NCBI GenBank assembly: GCA_002179805.1
Contig: NAVB01000191.1
Span: 1-18,837, forward strand
Reading direction: 5' to 3'
Source of the DNA: Acanthamoeba lenticulata
Lineage: Eukaryota > Discosea > Longamoebia > Acanthamoebidae
Length of the DNA: 18,837 bases
Both the position numbers and the translations under genes were made by a program. A model generated the notes under the pieces. It did no database searches and was not told where the DNA came from. It worked only from the letters and a program-made list of their open reading frames with translations. The number at the start of each line of letters is the position of its first letter. Position 1 is the stretch's first letter. This document shows positions 9,900 through 17,828 of the stretch, piece after piece.

Positions 9900-10343
9900 T
9901 GTCCCGCAGTTCTGGTTTTTGTTGTTACTGCAGTATAATGCAGTAACATCCTTGCTGCTGCGTTTTCCTCCGTCCTTTTCTGCTTCGCTTAAGTGAACAC
10001 TTCAGCTTTTTTTCTCGTACGTAGTAAAAAACCCAAAGACTGGCTGCCATCATGTGAGATGCTGTAGTACAACAGATCCCTTTATGAAAGAAAGCTCTCA
10101 GAGGGGGGGGGGTGTGCCACAAAGGCACGTGAGGTATTCCTAGCATAACCACCACCTTTGATTTAATCAAGAATCAGCAGAATAAAAGTATAACGACCGG
10201 AAGAACCCTTTTCCCCGCCGTTGGCTGCGCGCATAAAACGTGCACCACCTACGTCGCGCCAATTTCGTCCACCACCACCACCACCAACAACAACAACAAC
10301 CAGTCTTTCACTACAAGTCTTTCTTTTGCTGCCTGCCTGTATC
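9900..10343. promoter_or_regulatory. Divergent intergenic region between Hen1-ligase (-) and acyltransferase (+)
   Basis: The two genes diverge from this 444-bp gap, so it should hold both promoters. A TATA-like CATAAAA at about 10232-10238 lies roughly 105 bp before the acyltransferase ATG. CCA then CAA repeats (about 10270-10301) follow in its likely leader. On the Hen1 side the only notable element is the 10-bp inverted repeat. A G9 run lies near 10100. No ORF worth calling was found. Confidence 0.4.
9923..9948. repeat. Perfect 10-bp inverted repeat upstream of the Hen1-ligase ATG
   Basis: Arms TGTTACTGCA (9923-9932) and TGCAGTAACA (9939-9948) are exact reverse complements around a 6-nt GTATAA loop. 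The element lies 24-49 nt before the ATG at 9899. It would form a hairpin in the 5' leader if transcription starts further upstream, or it could be a palindromic protein-binding site. Function is unknown. Confidence 0.6.
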
Positions 10344-12113
10344 ATGAGTTCTGCGTCCAGTTCGACTTGCTCGTCAAGCACAAGCTCTGCAGCGGGAGCT
10401 GTTGCAACAGTGACCGTGTTGGCACGGTACCCTGTGCAGTGCGCTGACGGTGGCTCGCTGCAGAGTGTCGAGTCACCGGTGCCGCTCGGGCCCTTAGACT
10501 ACCCCGTGCTGCCTTTCGTGCCCATCGCAGTCGTCTTTGTCTACCGCCAGCCAACAACAACAACAACAACAACCACAGGTGGGCTTAGGGCCAGCTGCAG
10601 TGCGCATCAGCTGATCCCGATCGAGCGACTGCTTCGAGCGTTGGCCCGCTTGCTGGACTTTTACCCGCATCTGACCGGCCGGATCACGTTCAACCCAGAG
10701 GACCAGAGGCCCGAGATTGACCGCCTCGGCATGGGCGCAGAGCTGCTGTCAGCGCAGTGCGATGCACCGCTCGACGCCTTCTATGACGACACATCCACTT
10801 TGGACGATACGCCGCCGCGGCTGCTCGTTACCAATCTGCCTGCGGGGGGTAACGCCCTGCTGGCGCCCTTTGACTCGAGCATGGAGGGCATCTGCCGCAA
10901 TCCCATCTTGACGGTGCAGCACACGCGCTTTGCGTGCGGCAGCGTCTCGCTCGGCGTGCGCCTGCTTCACCTCGTCTGCGATGCCGACGGCTACTTCCAG
11001 TTTGTGCGCGACCTGGCGCAACTCTATCAGGCCTTTGGCCCCACCACCACTTCATCGGCAGAAGAGCAACTGCCTCATCAGCTTCGCCATCGGCCCCACG
11101 TGCGATCCCACTTGATGGACTTGTCCAGTGCCATGTCGCCAGAAGAGCGCAAGGCAGCACTCGAGTTTAAGCCCTCAGTCTTTGAGCTCACACCACCAGA
11201 CACGACCAGACCGCTCACTACTGATGACAAAGACGCGTCAGCAAGCGATTCATCATCATCGTCGCCAGCCGAAGGAGCGTCTTTTCTTGAAGCAGAGCCG
11301 GCAGCGACTTCACCTCCTCCCGTCATTGGGCGCGTGCTGCGCTTCTCCGCAGGCGAGCTCGCCGCGATCAAGGCTGAGGCCAACAACAGCTCGACGAGCG
11401 ACAGCGAATTGTCGACTTTCGACGCTTTGTCAGCGCACTTGTGGCAGAGTGTGTCTCGTGCTCGCCTGCAGTTCTTGTGCGAGTCGCGCGGCATCTCCGC
11501 GAGCGACGCTGTGCAGCACTTGCCCTGCGACTTTCTGATGTCGATCAACTGGCGCGGTCCGAGCCGGCTTGACCTTCCTCCGCGCTACTTCCCCAACTGC
11601 GTCTTCTGTTCCTTCTTTTCGCTGCCCGCCGATGACCTCCTCAACGTTGCCTCGCTGGGCACCGTGGCTGCGGCTGTGCACGCAGCTGTCCGATCGCTCA
11701 GCCGGGAGGAGGCCACGCAGACGCTGCGTTGGATCGCAGCACAGCCCAACAAGCGCCGGGTAAAGCTTGGCTTCCGCTTTGAGAAATGCGGCTTCCTCGT
11801 CAGCCAGTGGTGCAAGTTCGACATGTACCGTGGCTGCGCATTCGACACGCTGCCGACGCTTGTGTCGCCGCCCTTCACGCCCATTTCGCTCATTGACGGG
11901 CTGACCTATTTCGTGGACACTCAAGAGTCGGCGGCTGAGCCTGGAGACCCTCCCTCGACGCACCACGGGCAGAGTCGGGCCACCACCACCAGCGTTGATG
12001 TGAACATGGCGCTCAGTGAGCCTCTTTGGGCTATTCTGGACCAAGACACGTGCTTCCGCCGCCACGCGCCAACCAAGTACTTCACCAAGAAAAGGGGCAA
12101 CAACCACCTGTAG
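10344..12113 (+). CDS. BAHD-type acyltransferase (transferase family), single exon, 589 aa
   Basis: The ATG at 10344 is the first in a long open frame. The same frame is open further upstream, but without an ATG and across a low-complexity leader. The hallmark HxxxD reads H209-L-V-C-D213, followed by DGYFQFVRDLAQLYQAFG. Upstream elements typical of the family are IERLLRALARLLDFYPHLTGR near residue 95 and VLRFSAGELAAIKAEA in the second half. NWRGPSRLDLPPRYFPNCV matches the region that precedes the last subdomain. The usual DFGWG is replaced by KFDMYRGCAFD near residue 491. BAHD enzymes move acyl groups from acyl-CoA to alcohols or amines using the His as base. Relatives act in plant and fungal secondary metabolism, so the substrate here cannot be guessed. 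Two low-complexity inserts stand out: a Thr run coded by CAA-phase repeats at 10552-10574, and a Ser/Asp/Pro segment near residues 290-325. No introns are seen, unlike its neighbours. Confidence 0.82.
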   Translation: MSSASSSTCSSSTSSAAGAVATVTVLARYPVQCADGGSLQSVESPVPLGPLDYPVLPFVPIAVVFVYRQPTTTTTTTTGGLRASCSAHQLIPIERLLRALARLLDFYPHLTGRITFNPEDQRPEIDRLGMGAELLSAQCDAPLDAFYDDTSTLDDTPPRLLVTNLPAGGNALLAPFDSSMEGICRNPILTVQHTRFACGSVSLGVRLLHLVCDADGYFQFVRDLAQLYQAFGPTTTSSAEEQLPHQLRHRPHVRSHLMDLSSAMSPEERKAALEFKPSVFELTPPDTTRPLTTDDKDASASDSSSSSPAEGASFLEAEPAATSPPPVIGRVLRFSAGELAAIKAEANNSSTSDSELSTFDALSAHLWQSVSRARLQFLCESRGISASDAVQHLPCDFLMSINWRGPSRLDLPPRYFPNCVFCSFFSLPADDLLNVASLGTVAAAVHAAVRSLSREEATQTLRWIAAQPNKRRVKLGFRFEKCGFLVSQWCKFDMYRGCAFDTLPTLVSPPFTPISLIDGLTYFVDTQESAAEPGDPPSTHHGQSRATTTSVDVNMALSEPLWAILDQDTCFRRHAPTKYFTKKRGNNHL

Positions 12114-12158
12114 TTGTTCTTTTGGCAAAGCCAGAACAAAACGAAGTTTGTTGCGAAA

Positions 12159-12164
12159 AATAAA
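12159..12164 (+). terminator. Candidate polyadenylation signal AATAAA for the acyltransferase gene
   Basis: AATAAA lies 46 nt after the stop codon at 12113, in an A-rich tract. Spacing and sequence fit a eukaryotic cleavage/polyadenylation signal. There is no transcript evidence. Confidence 0.45.
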
Positions 12165-12210
12165 AAATGCAAAAAAACCTTTATATCCCTCGGCCTCAGG
12201 TCCTCCTACG

Positions 12211-12231
12211 GACACGCCGCGCCGGCGTGTC
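12211..12231. repeat. 9-bp perfect inverted repeat with 3-nt loop
   Basis: GACACGCCG and CGGCGTGTC flank CGC. The hairpin lies about 100 nt after the acyltransferase stop and just after its A-rich putative poly(A) region, so it could mark the transcript end or be a repeat boundary. Confidence 0.6.
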
Positions 12232-12660
12232 GACTCCTCCTAACACCCACCACCTCCCCCCGCCAACAAGCACAACCACGCCAAGGTGGGACAACTGGGT
12301 GTGTATTCCCTCCAGACCTCGACGCCCCTGTCCTGGTGCCGCGCACCTTCCTCCTCCTCTGTGAAGCGCCTCTGGCGCTGACCTTCATCAGCCCTCCTTT
12401 TCCGGGTCCCGCGGGCCCTTGCCTCCTCGCAAGCCCCGCGCCGACCCTCCTTCTCGGTCCACCTGGCCTCTGCCTCCTCGCAGACCCAGGTCCGACCGCT
12501 ATCTTCCTCTGTAGTCCCCTTTACCGGCTTCGTCGGCCGTCTGGTCGCGCCGCGCGCCGTGAGAGAAGCCACAGAGAGCTCTCTCCCACCTCAGGGAAGG
12601 AGCGGGGCCTCACGCTGCAGGTCGCACCTGCGCACCCTTCCCCACCACCGCCACCATCCG

Positions 12661-12747
12661 CCGACCTTTGGTTGGGCGACCTTTGGTTGGGTGACACCCG
12701 TCGCCCCACTCCCAACACTCCTCCCTCGCCACCCAACCAAAGGTCGG
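12661..12747. repeat. Direct and inverted copies of a 16-17 bp unit
   Basis: The unit CGACCTTTGGTTGGG occurs twice in tandem (about 12662-12676 and 12678-12692). It then occurs once inverted as ACCCAACCAAAGGTCGG (12731-12747). The arms could fold with about 40 or 55 nt of loop. Such nested repeats are common in subtelomeric and mobile-element termini. No transposase was found next to it. Confidence 0.6.
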
Positions 12748-12838
12748 CGTCGACACGCCTGCCTTGCGTGCCTCCGGACCTTCGGCCCTCGGGATAAAGC
12801 CCGTTGTTGGCCTGACGGCCACCAATTGCTTGATCGAG

Positions 12839-12947
12839 CCCTAAATGCGCCCTAATCGGAGACGTATGGTGCTTATCTTGCTCCACTGCAGCTCACACGA
12901 ACGTTGCACGCCAACAGGGACAAGATGTCAGGGTTTAGGGTTAGGGT
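12839..12947. repeat. Interstitial telomeric motifs in both orientations
   Basis: CCCTAA occurs at 12839-12844 and 12850-12855. About 80 bp later GGGTTTAGGGTTAGGG occurs (ending near 12947). Both match the terminal repeat unit at the window's right end, in opposite orientations. They may be scars of telomere addition, end joining or subtelomeric recombination. Confidence 0.55.
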
Positions 12948-13118
12948 CAAAAACTAGACGTCGTAGGGGTGGTAGCGCAGGCTGTCTGGTGTGTAGATCA
13001 TCACCCGGTAAGGACCCGCAGCCTCCATGTCGGGCAGGTAGATCTCATCGTCATCGTTGAGTTCATGGTACCGGTGACGGTCGAGAGGGACCGCGATGTA
13101 GATTACCCAACGTCCAGC

Positions 13119-13760
13119 ATGAGGAAGGTGAGGAAGATGGCGACAGAGGAGGAAGAGGAAGAGAAGACCCGGAGGGCCGTACTAACGACTGTAGTTGGTG
13201 CGATGCTCGTCGAGGCGGTCCGTCAACAGCTAAGTCCCACCCCCGCAACCCCAAATTGCGTTCGCTACTTCATGCTGAGGGTGATGGATTTGGACCGCCC
13301 CGAGCGCCTGGCCAGCTCCTTGCGTCCCCTTCCCATCGTTCAGCGGGGCCTCCGTGTGGCGGTTGCGCGACACATAATGGACATGGAGAAGAAGACGGCA
13401 GCCTTCGAGAGAAGAGCGCCGCGCCAGATCGCGAGTCTCTCCATCACCTACAGGTGCGCCGCGACGCTTGTAGAGTATCTCCTGGAGTATGATGACTTCA
13501 TCAGCAGAGAGGGAGATCATGTGCGAATGAGCCGCGCCGCTCGGGAGTTCCTTGAGAACCTGCCCTGTGTAGCGGCGCTGACGCGGGGTCGGCTCCCCCC
13601 CGAGATTAACCTACCTCCCGAAATGATGCTTGAGATCTTTGGGTACCTCGGAGCTCAGGACAGGCGTAACTGGCTCGTGGCCGCACAAGCTGAGGCGGCG
13701 CTTGCGCCGGGCATGCGCGCCGCCCCAGGCGAGTTTCACTGCGTGGTGGTATGGCGTTAG
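13119..13760 (+). CDS. Small F-box protein (213 aa)
   Basis: The ATG at 13119 is chosen as the first in frame; ATG 13137 (MATEEEEEE) is an alternative. The open frame extends further upstream but lacks an earlier ATG. After an acidic start the protein is mostly helical and has no recognised domain until residues about 163-205. There, INLPPEMMLEIFGYLGAQDR followed by RNWLVAAQ matches the F-box consensus (LPxEhhxxIFxYL). F-box proteins link substrates to SCF-type ubiquitin ligases through Skp1. Usually the F-box is N-terminal with a substrate-binding region after it. Here only about 10 residues follow the box before the TAG, so either the N-terminal helices bind the substrate or the gene is cut short. 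There is no visible intron. Confidence 0.55.
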   Translation: MRKVRKMATEEEEEEKTRRAVLTTVVGAMLVEAVRQQLSPTPATPNCVRYFMLRVMDLDRPERLASSLRPLPIVQRGLRVAVARHIMDMEKKTAAFERRAPRQIASLSITYRCAATLVEYLLEYDDFISREGDHVRMSRAAREFLENLPCVAALTRGRLPPEINLPPEMMLEIFGYLGAQDRRNWLVAAQAEAALAPGMRAAPGEFHCVVVWR

Positions 13761-14204
13761 GGGTAGTGCTGTGGAGCGATGTCGATGATGTTTTGTTTTT
13801 CTTTGTGTGGCAGTTTTGCTTTTAGTTGCATTTCTTTTTCCTTCAAATAAACCTCTCTTTGGCGTTGCCCGTTCGGATGGCCAGCTCCATGAGCTCCGTC
13901 GCGAGCGTTCTTGTACAGCGACTGGGTGGAGCCACAGCTCTTTCTCTCTGTACGCCAGCCAGCAGCTCGCTCCGATGCGGCATCACCAGCCTAGCGCCCA
14001 ACTACCACCTCCACCTCCCCACTACACCACTTTCACCTGGGCCATGAGCGCGGCGGCCACCTACTCCCCTTCCCCACGACCTGTTCCACCTCCGCCACCT
14101 GGGCAGAGAGAACCCAGGTTTGGCCTTCTAGCCCAACAGCAGCTGAGCAGATCACTGGCCTCGCTCGAGATTGATGGGAATTGTGGTGGTGGATGTGAAC
14201 ATAG
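13761..14204. other. Unresolved stretch, possible 5' part of the following ORF
   Basis: An ATG at 13877 opens a Ser/Ala-rich, basic N-terminus (MASSMSSVASVLVQRLGG) that resembles a targeting peptide. A second frame is Pro-rich through 14292. Neither joins the downstream ORF by a convincing intron; the only nearby AG acceptor ends at 14204. Low confidence that any of this is coding. Confidence 0.25.
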
Positions 14205-14489
14205 GACGATGATGCAGATGGCGCCCAGCCCCCGGCTCGCACTGTTTACCAACGCGCCCTCAAGCCCAGCCCCTGCGTCTACTTTGTCGTGAAGGCGCTC
14301 GATCTCGAGCCCTCGATGGAGCTCGACGACATAGAGGAGTGCGTCGTCAAACATGCCGAGGCAAAGCTCGTGCGTCTGTACGCCGGAGGGTTCATCCGCA
14401 CATCGCTGGGTCGCGACATCGCCGAACCCCTGCATCTGGAACTGGTCGAGTATCTCAAAAACGCCAAAGCAAAGAGCAAAACTGATTAA
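14205..14489 (+). CDS. Hypothetical protein, C-terminal exon only
   Basis: The open frame follows an AG acceptor (GAACATAG) at 14203-14204 and runs to TAA at 14487-14489, about 94 residues. It includes PCVYFVVKALDLEPSMEL and GGFIRTSLGRDIAEP, and ends in a helical, charged tail (YLKNAKAKSKTD). It has no ATG of its own before Met codons late in the ORF, so an upstream exon is needed. I do not recognise the family. Codon choice is GC-ending, like the genuine genes in this window, which favours real coding sequence. Confidence 0.35.
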   Translation, partial: DDDADGAQPPARTVYQRALKPSPCVYFVVKALDLEPSMELDDIEECVVKHAEAKLVRLYAGGFIRTSLGRDIAEPLHLELVEYLKNAKAKSKTD

Positions 14490-14637
14490 ACCTTTAGTGG
14501 ACGCCCGTGCTCACGTTCGGCCCCAACTCGGATGTAGCCTTTGGGTAGCTTTTTTTCCATAAGCAGAGAGAAAAGACACAGCGGGGTACATCTCCACTGA
14601 CTCTGGTAGCACTTACTTCGCCTGGAAAGGGGCCTTC

Positions 14638-15264
14638 CTAAACCGTAACCGAGGGAGGAGTCACTAGAATCCCCGATAGGACTAGAGGGCTGGAGGTCCA
14701 GTAGGCCTGCCTGTTGATCAGCCCGCTTGAATCGAATTCGTATAGGTAGACGGACGTGCTGGAGAAGCCGGGGAAGCTGGTGAAGGCCTCCTGCCACTGG
14801 TATGTCAGAATCTTGCGGCCTTCGTCGCACCAGTCCAACTGAAGCACGGGCGGACTTGAGTAGGCGATGTCGTCCCTTCTGCGCCAGTAATCCTCGTAGC
14901 TAGCGTAGCTGCCGTGCGACTGGAGCTGCACACATCATTACGCATTCAGTTCAGATGGGGGGGGAGGCTCTTTCGAGCGAGCGGAAAGCGAAAGCCGTAC
15001 GAAGCTGTAATCATCCAGTTTAAAGTTTGGCGCAAGGTAGTTCCTCACTTGGTTCCAGTCGACGGTATCCGCAGGCAGCACGGCGTTGGTTCCTGAGTAG
15101 AGCAGCTGGCTCAGCTCATTGGCCTTGGTGCGGAACGTCCCGCAGCCGCCAGCTCCGACGATTAGGGCCGCGGTTGTGGCGTTGGTCTCTTGGGCTGCGA
15201 CCAGGGTCGAGACCGAGCTAACTGCAACGAGCACCAGCAGGAGCAAGTGCTTTGTGAAGGGCAT
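14638..15264 (-). CDS. Secreted protein, two exons, 183 aa, function unknown
   Basis: Exons are 15264-15001 and 14925-14638. The intron 14926-15000 is GT-AG and phase 0. The ATG at 15264 opens a textbook signal peptide: short basic start (MPFTKH), hydrophobic core LLLLVLVAVSSVSTLV and a likely cleavage after AA24 before QE. The mature part has one early Cys, then a hydrophilic domain with YEDYWRRRDDIAYSS, LQLDWCDEGRKILTYQW and SVYLYEFDSSGLINRQAYW. The alternating aromatic strands and overall size recall NTF2/SnoaL-like alpha-plus-beta folds, but no catalytic signature confirms this, so the fold is only a suggestion. A TATA box lies about 70 bp upstream. Product is expected outside the cell or in the endomembrane system. 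Confidence 0.6.
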
Positions 15265-15333
15265 TTGGCGTTGTGAAGCAAGCCGCGGGATGAAGGTAGG
15301 CGCAGGTTGTGTGTGTGTGTGTGGCAGAGGATG

Positions 15334-15342
15334 TATATATAG
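15334..15342 (-). promoter_or_regulatory. TATA box of the secreted-protein gene
   Basis: TATATATA (reads the same on the minus strand, within CCTATATATACATCC) lies about 70-78 bp before the ATG at 15264. A GT-rich tract lies between them. Position and sequence fit a core promoter for the minus-strand gene. Confidence 0.5.
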
Positions 15343-15525
15343 GCTCCTCTTATTAGAGATCCTCAGAGTTGGGAGCTGTGTGCAGCCAAAAACGCGGCAA
15401 AGCACCCCAACACTCATACGGATACCTTTACGAACAGGAAAACGTCCAACGAACACTTGGCTGAATTCCCAAGAAAAACGACTTTTTCATCATATCTATT
15501 GTTTCACGCAAACAACAACCGACTC

Positions 15526-16211
15526 ATATGTACCACGGACACCACCACGAAGCGCCAATCGAAGAAACGCGAAGCAGAGGCAGCCAAGCTTCGCCCACCA
15601 AGCGAACGTCTCGAATTCGTCCACTGCGAGGAGTGTGAATGCGACATAACCTCCGGAACGTACAAGAATGGCAGCCGCGAGCGCTCGTGTGCATGCCGTC
15701 ACGTCCAGTGGAGTGTACCGGAAGGGGGTACCACCGGGTCGGGCTACATCGGATTCCGAAAGGGCACTCTAGTGATCGAGGGCATCATCCAGGAGAACCC
15801 GGCGACGACGCCGTGACGCAACGCGATAACTACGGCAACTTCAGCCACTTCCTCACGAAGGACAGAAGACCATATGATGAGCGGCAATCCCACCACCGGC
15901 GGGGTGCCGTGGACGAGCATTCGCGGATGCGACGCGTCTGCTCGTTCTTCCGATGTGTGAAGCCGCCGACGGACGTATGCTGGAACATTGGCGATGTGGT
16001 CCTGGAGATTATCGTGGTGGGGCTTCCGGAAGATGAGGAAGACCAGGCGGCGCGATTTGCGACACGCGTGCACTGCCTGATGACGGTGCTCAGGCGAGAG
16101 AAGATCGTCTCCTTCGGTGTGTTGGTCCGTCGAGACCAACCGGAGACGGTCCGCATCGTGCCGAAACATCCCAACGTGCATCGGCTGCTGCTGGCCGAGG
16201 ACTTGTTTTGA
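15526..16211 (+). pseudogene. Broken or mis-modelled ORF pair, unknown family
   Basis: Two overlapping plus-strand frames look coding in turn. The first (open from 15457, stop at 15816, no ATG) has a Cys-rich stretch VHCEECECDITSG then SCACRHVQW, which could bind zinc. It continues with GYIGFRKGTLVIEGIIQENP. The second (ATG 15639, stop 16211) is convincing only in its later half, with CWNIGDVVLEIIVVGLPED and RVHCLMTVLRREKIVSFG. The switch near 15800-15830 looks like a frameshift, or an intron I cannot define. I do not recognise the protein. The start is arbitrary. Confidence 0.3.
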
Positions 16212-16865
16212 ATCATCCGCCTTAGGGTTTATTTACGCCAGCCGAGCAAACAACAACACGTCGGAGAGTGATTCGGATGGTATCGCGACGATGGCGGCAG
16301 CTGTCGCGCTCATCGGTGGGACGTACATGACGGCTGCGACCTGCCTGGCACGGCGCTCTGGCGGCCTGCACGGGGTTCGCGTTGGGGTCCGGCGGGGCTG
16401 GGGACGCTGGCGGCGCGCGCACCGCGACTCCTGGCCTTTGCGCCGTGTGGACTGGGTGTGGCGTCGACGGCGACTCGGTCGGACGACCACTGGTTCAGCG
16501 GGATGTGGATAGACGGCAGCAACGCGGCGGGCGCGCTGGCGGGCGGGAAGCTGCTGCGCAGGCCGCGCGTGCTGGCGCCGGTGGGCGTGTGCATGGCGCT
16601 GTGGCAGTGCTGGTGAACAACGACGGGTCTGTATTTTTGTTTTTGTCGGCACCCCACTGCCAAAACGATAGACCAAAAGAAGACGCCCCAAGGCCGCCTT
16701 GGCCTCCGCCCTTTTCCGCCTATTGCGCGCCTTGGCAAGGCGCCCAAGTATGAAGGATGTGGGCAGGCTGGGAAGAGCCTTTTTCGCCAGGACTTGTTCG
16801 TCGAAAGGGCGCCTTGATGAAACGCTCCCGTCCGCCTCTCGTCATGGTGGACTAAAGAGTTCGTT
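16212..16865. other. GC-rich stretch without a supported gene
   Basis: Between about 16289 and 16615 an Ala/Gly/Arg-rich frame can be read (MAAAVALIGGTYMTAAT, then after a shift DDHWFSGMWIDGSNAAG, stop at 16615). It would need a frame change, so it may be a relic. From 16640 onward there is low-complexity GC-rich sequence and one copy of a 21-bp direct repeat. Confidence 0.3.
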
Positions 16866-16929
16866 TTATGCACGATGTCTTGAGGAGCGCTTTAGGAGCT
16901 CCTTTACCAAACGCTCCCGTCCGCCTCTC
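16820..16929. repeat. 21-bp direct repeat, two copies 89 bp apart
   Basis: AAACGCTCCCGTCCGCCTCTC occurs at 16820-16840 and again at 16909-16929. Each copy is followed by (G/T)TCAT. The second copy lies inside the minus-strand C-terminal exon around 16866-17068. This suggests a recent local duplication or a repeat unit. Confidence 0.7.
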
Positions 16930-17828
16930 TTCATCCCGCCCTCGTCCTCGTGCCACTCGTCCCCCTCGTCGCGCCGCTCGTCCCCCTCGTTGTGCCGCTC
17001 GAAGGCCTGCACGCGCCGGGCGTACCGGAAGCCCTTGCGCACGCGCACTTGGTTTGTGCTCACATAGCGGCTGCGCGAGCAATGGGAGTGTGACAACGTT
17101 GTTGGTGAGTCGCACATGCAAAAGTGGTGATGGGCACAGGGCGTGGAGGGTGTGGTGTGCGTACCGCTTGTCGCCAAACAGGCGGTGGCCCACAATAAAG
17201 CTCATGATTACCCGCTTGGCGGATTCGATGGCCTCAACGGTGTGGTGAGCCAGCTTGCTGATCACCAGACCTGACAGGCGCGCCTCATTCAGATCAGTCG
17301 CCCAGCAAACGGGTGAACAAGATCATTCCACCAGTTTCAGCTGGGCGGTACCGATGTCGAGTCTCGCGGCGAGCTCTTCGCTCTGCGGATTGCCCATTGG
17401 CAGGGCGTAGGCGGTGCAGGGCGAAGAGGTGGAGTGGACGTCGAGCCACTGGTCGCTGCTTAGCCATATGCGTGCGCCACCAGCCGCGCTCGGCGGGCCT
17501 CGTAGAGTTGTTCCTCTCTCGCAAACCACGTCTGATGCATCAGGCCACCGCCAATCAGCGAACCAGCAGCGGTGGGTAAACAGGTGAACGTCAACACGTA
17601 CAGGGTGGATGATGCAGTTGAGGTTCTTCTCCATGAAGTGCTTGTACTCGGCCACAGCGCGAGGATTCCTGACCATCACCGTCAACTGGAGGAGCGCCAA
17701 CAGTGTTTACAATCAGTGTTGATAGAGCAGAAGCTGCTGAACGTGCTGTACCTTGGTGTCCATGCCATGGTGGTTGAAAAGTGTAGGAATGGAGCCCTCC
17801 TTGATGAGCTCATTCATCACCACCAGGC
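16866..17828 (-). CDS. Unknown multi-exon protein, 5' unresolved, possibly broken
   Basis: Candidate exons on the minus strand are 17828-17752 (LVVMNELIKEGSIPTLFNHH), 17685 down to about 17323 (LTVMVRNPRAVAEYKHF, NLNCIIHPVRVDVHL, later AYALPMGNPQSEELAARL), about 17280-17163 (LSGLVISKLAHHTVEAIE, FGDKR) and about 17068-16866. The last exon is joined through a GT-AG intron and gives YVSTNQVRVRKGFRYARR, then an acidic-basic tail ending KELLKRSSRHRA. The first and last junctions keep phase. The link near 17300 does not, and several stops occur there, so either a splice is missed or the gene is decaying. I recognise no family. The coding bias and conserved-looking segments argue that this was a real protein. 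Confidence 0.35.

Larger units (their letters stand above)
12165..13118. other. Subtelomere-like low-complexity region, no confident gene
   Basis: This pyrimidine/GC-rich stretch holds many CCTCC, CTCGCA and CCACC runs. It has a 9-bp hairpin (12211-12231), a larger inverted repeat (12661-12747) and interstitial telomeric motifs (12839-12947). Open frames of 100-230 codons exist on both strands, but they are Pro/Arg/Glu-biased, lack any domain motif and overlap one another, which is expected of GC-rich low-complexity DNA. I therefore call no gene here. Confidence 0.5.

Noticed and set aside
11430..12215. Minus-strand 261-codon ORF
   Set aside because: It is the shadow of the BAHD acyltransferase C-terminal half.
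12114..12797. Pro-rich 227-codon plus-strand ORF after the acyltransferase
   Set aside because: It starts inside the A-rich 3' region of the acyltransferase, is low complexity, and overlaps equally long open frames on the other strand.
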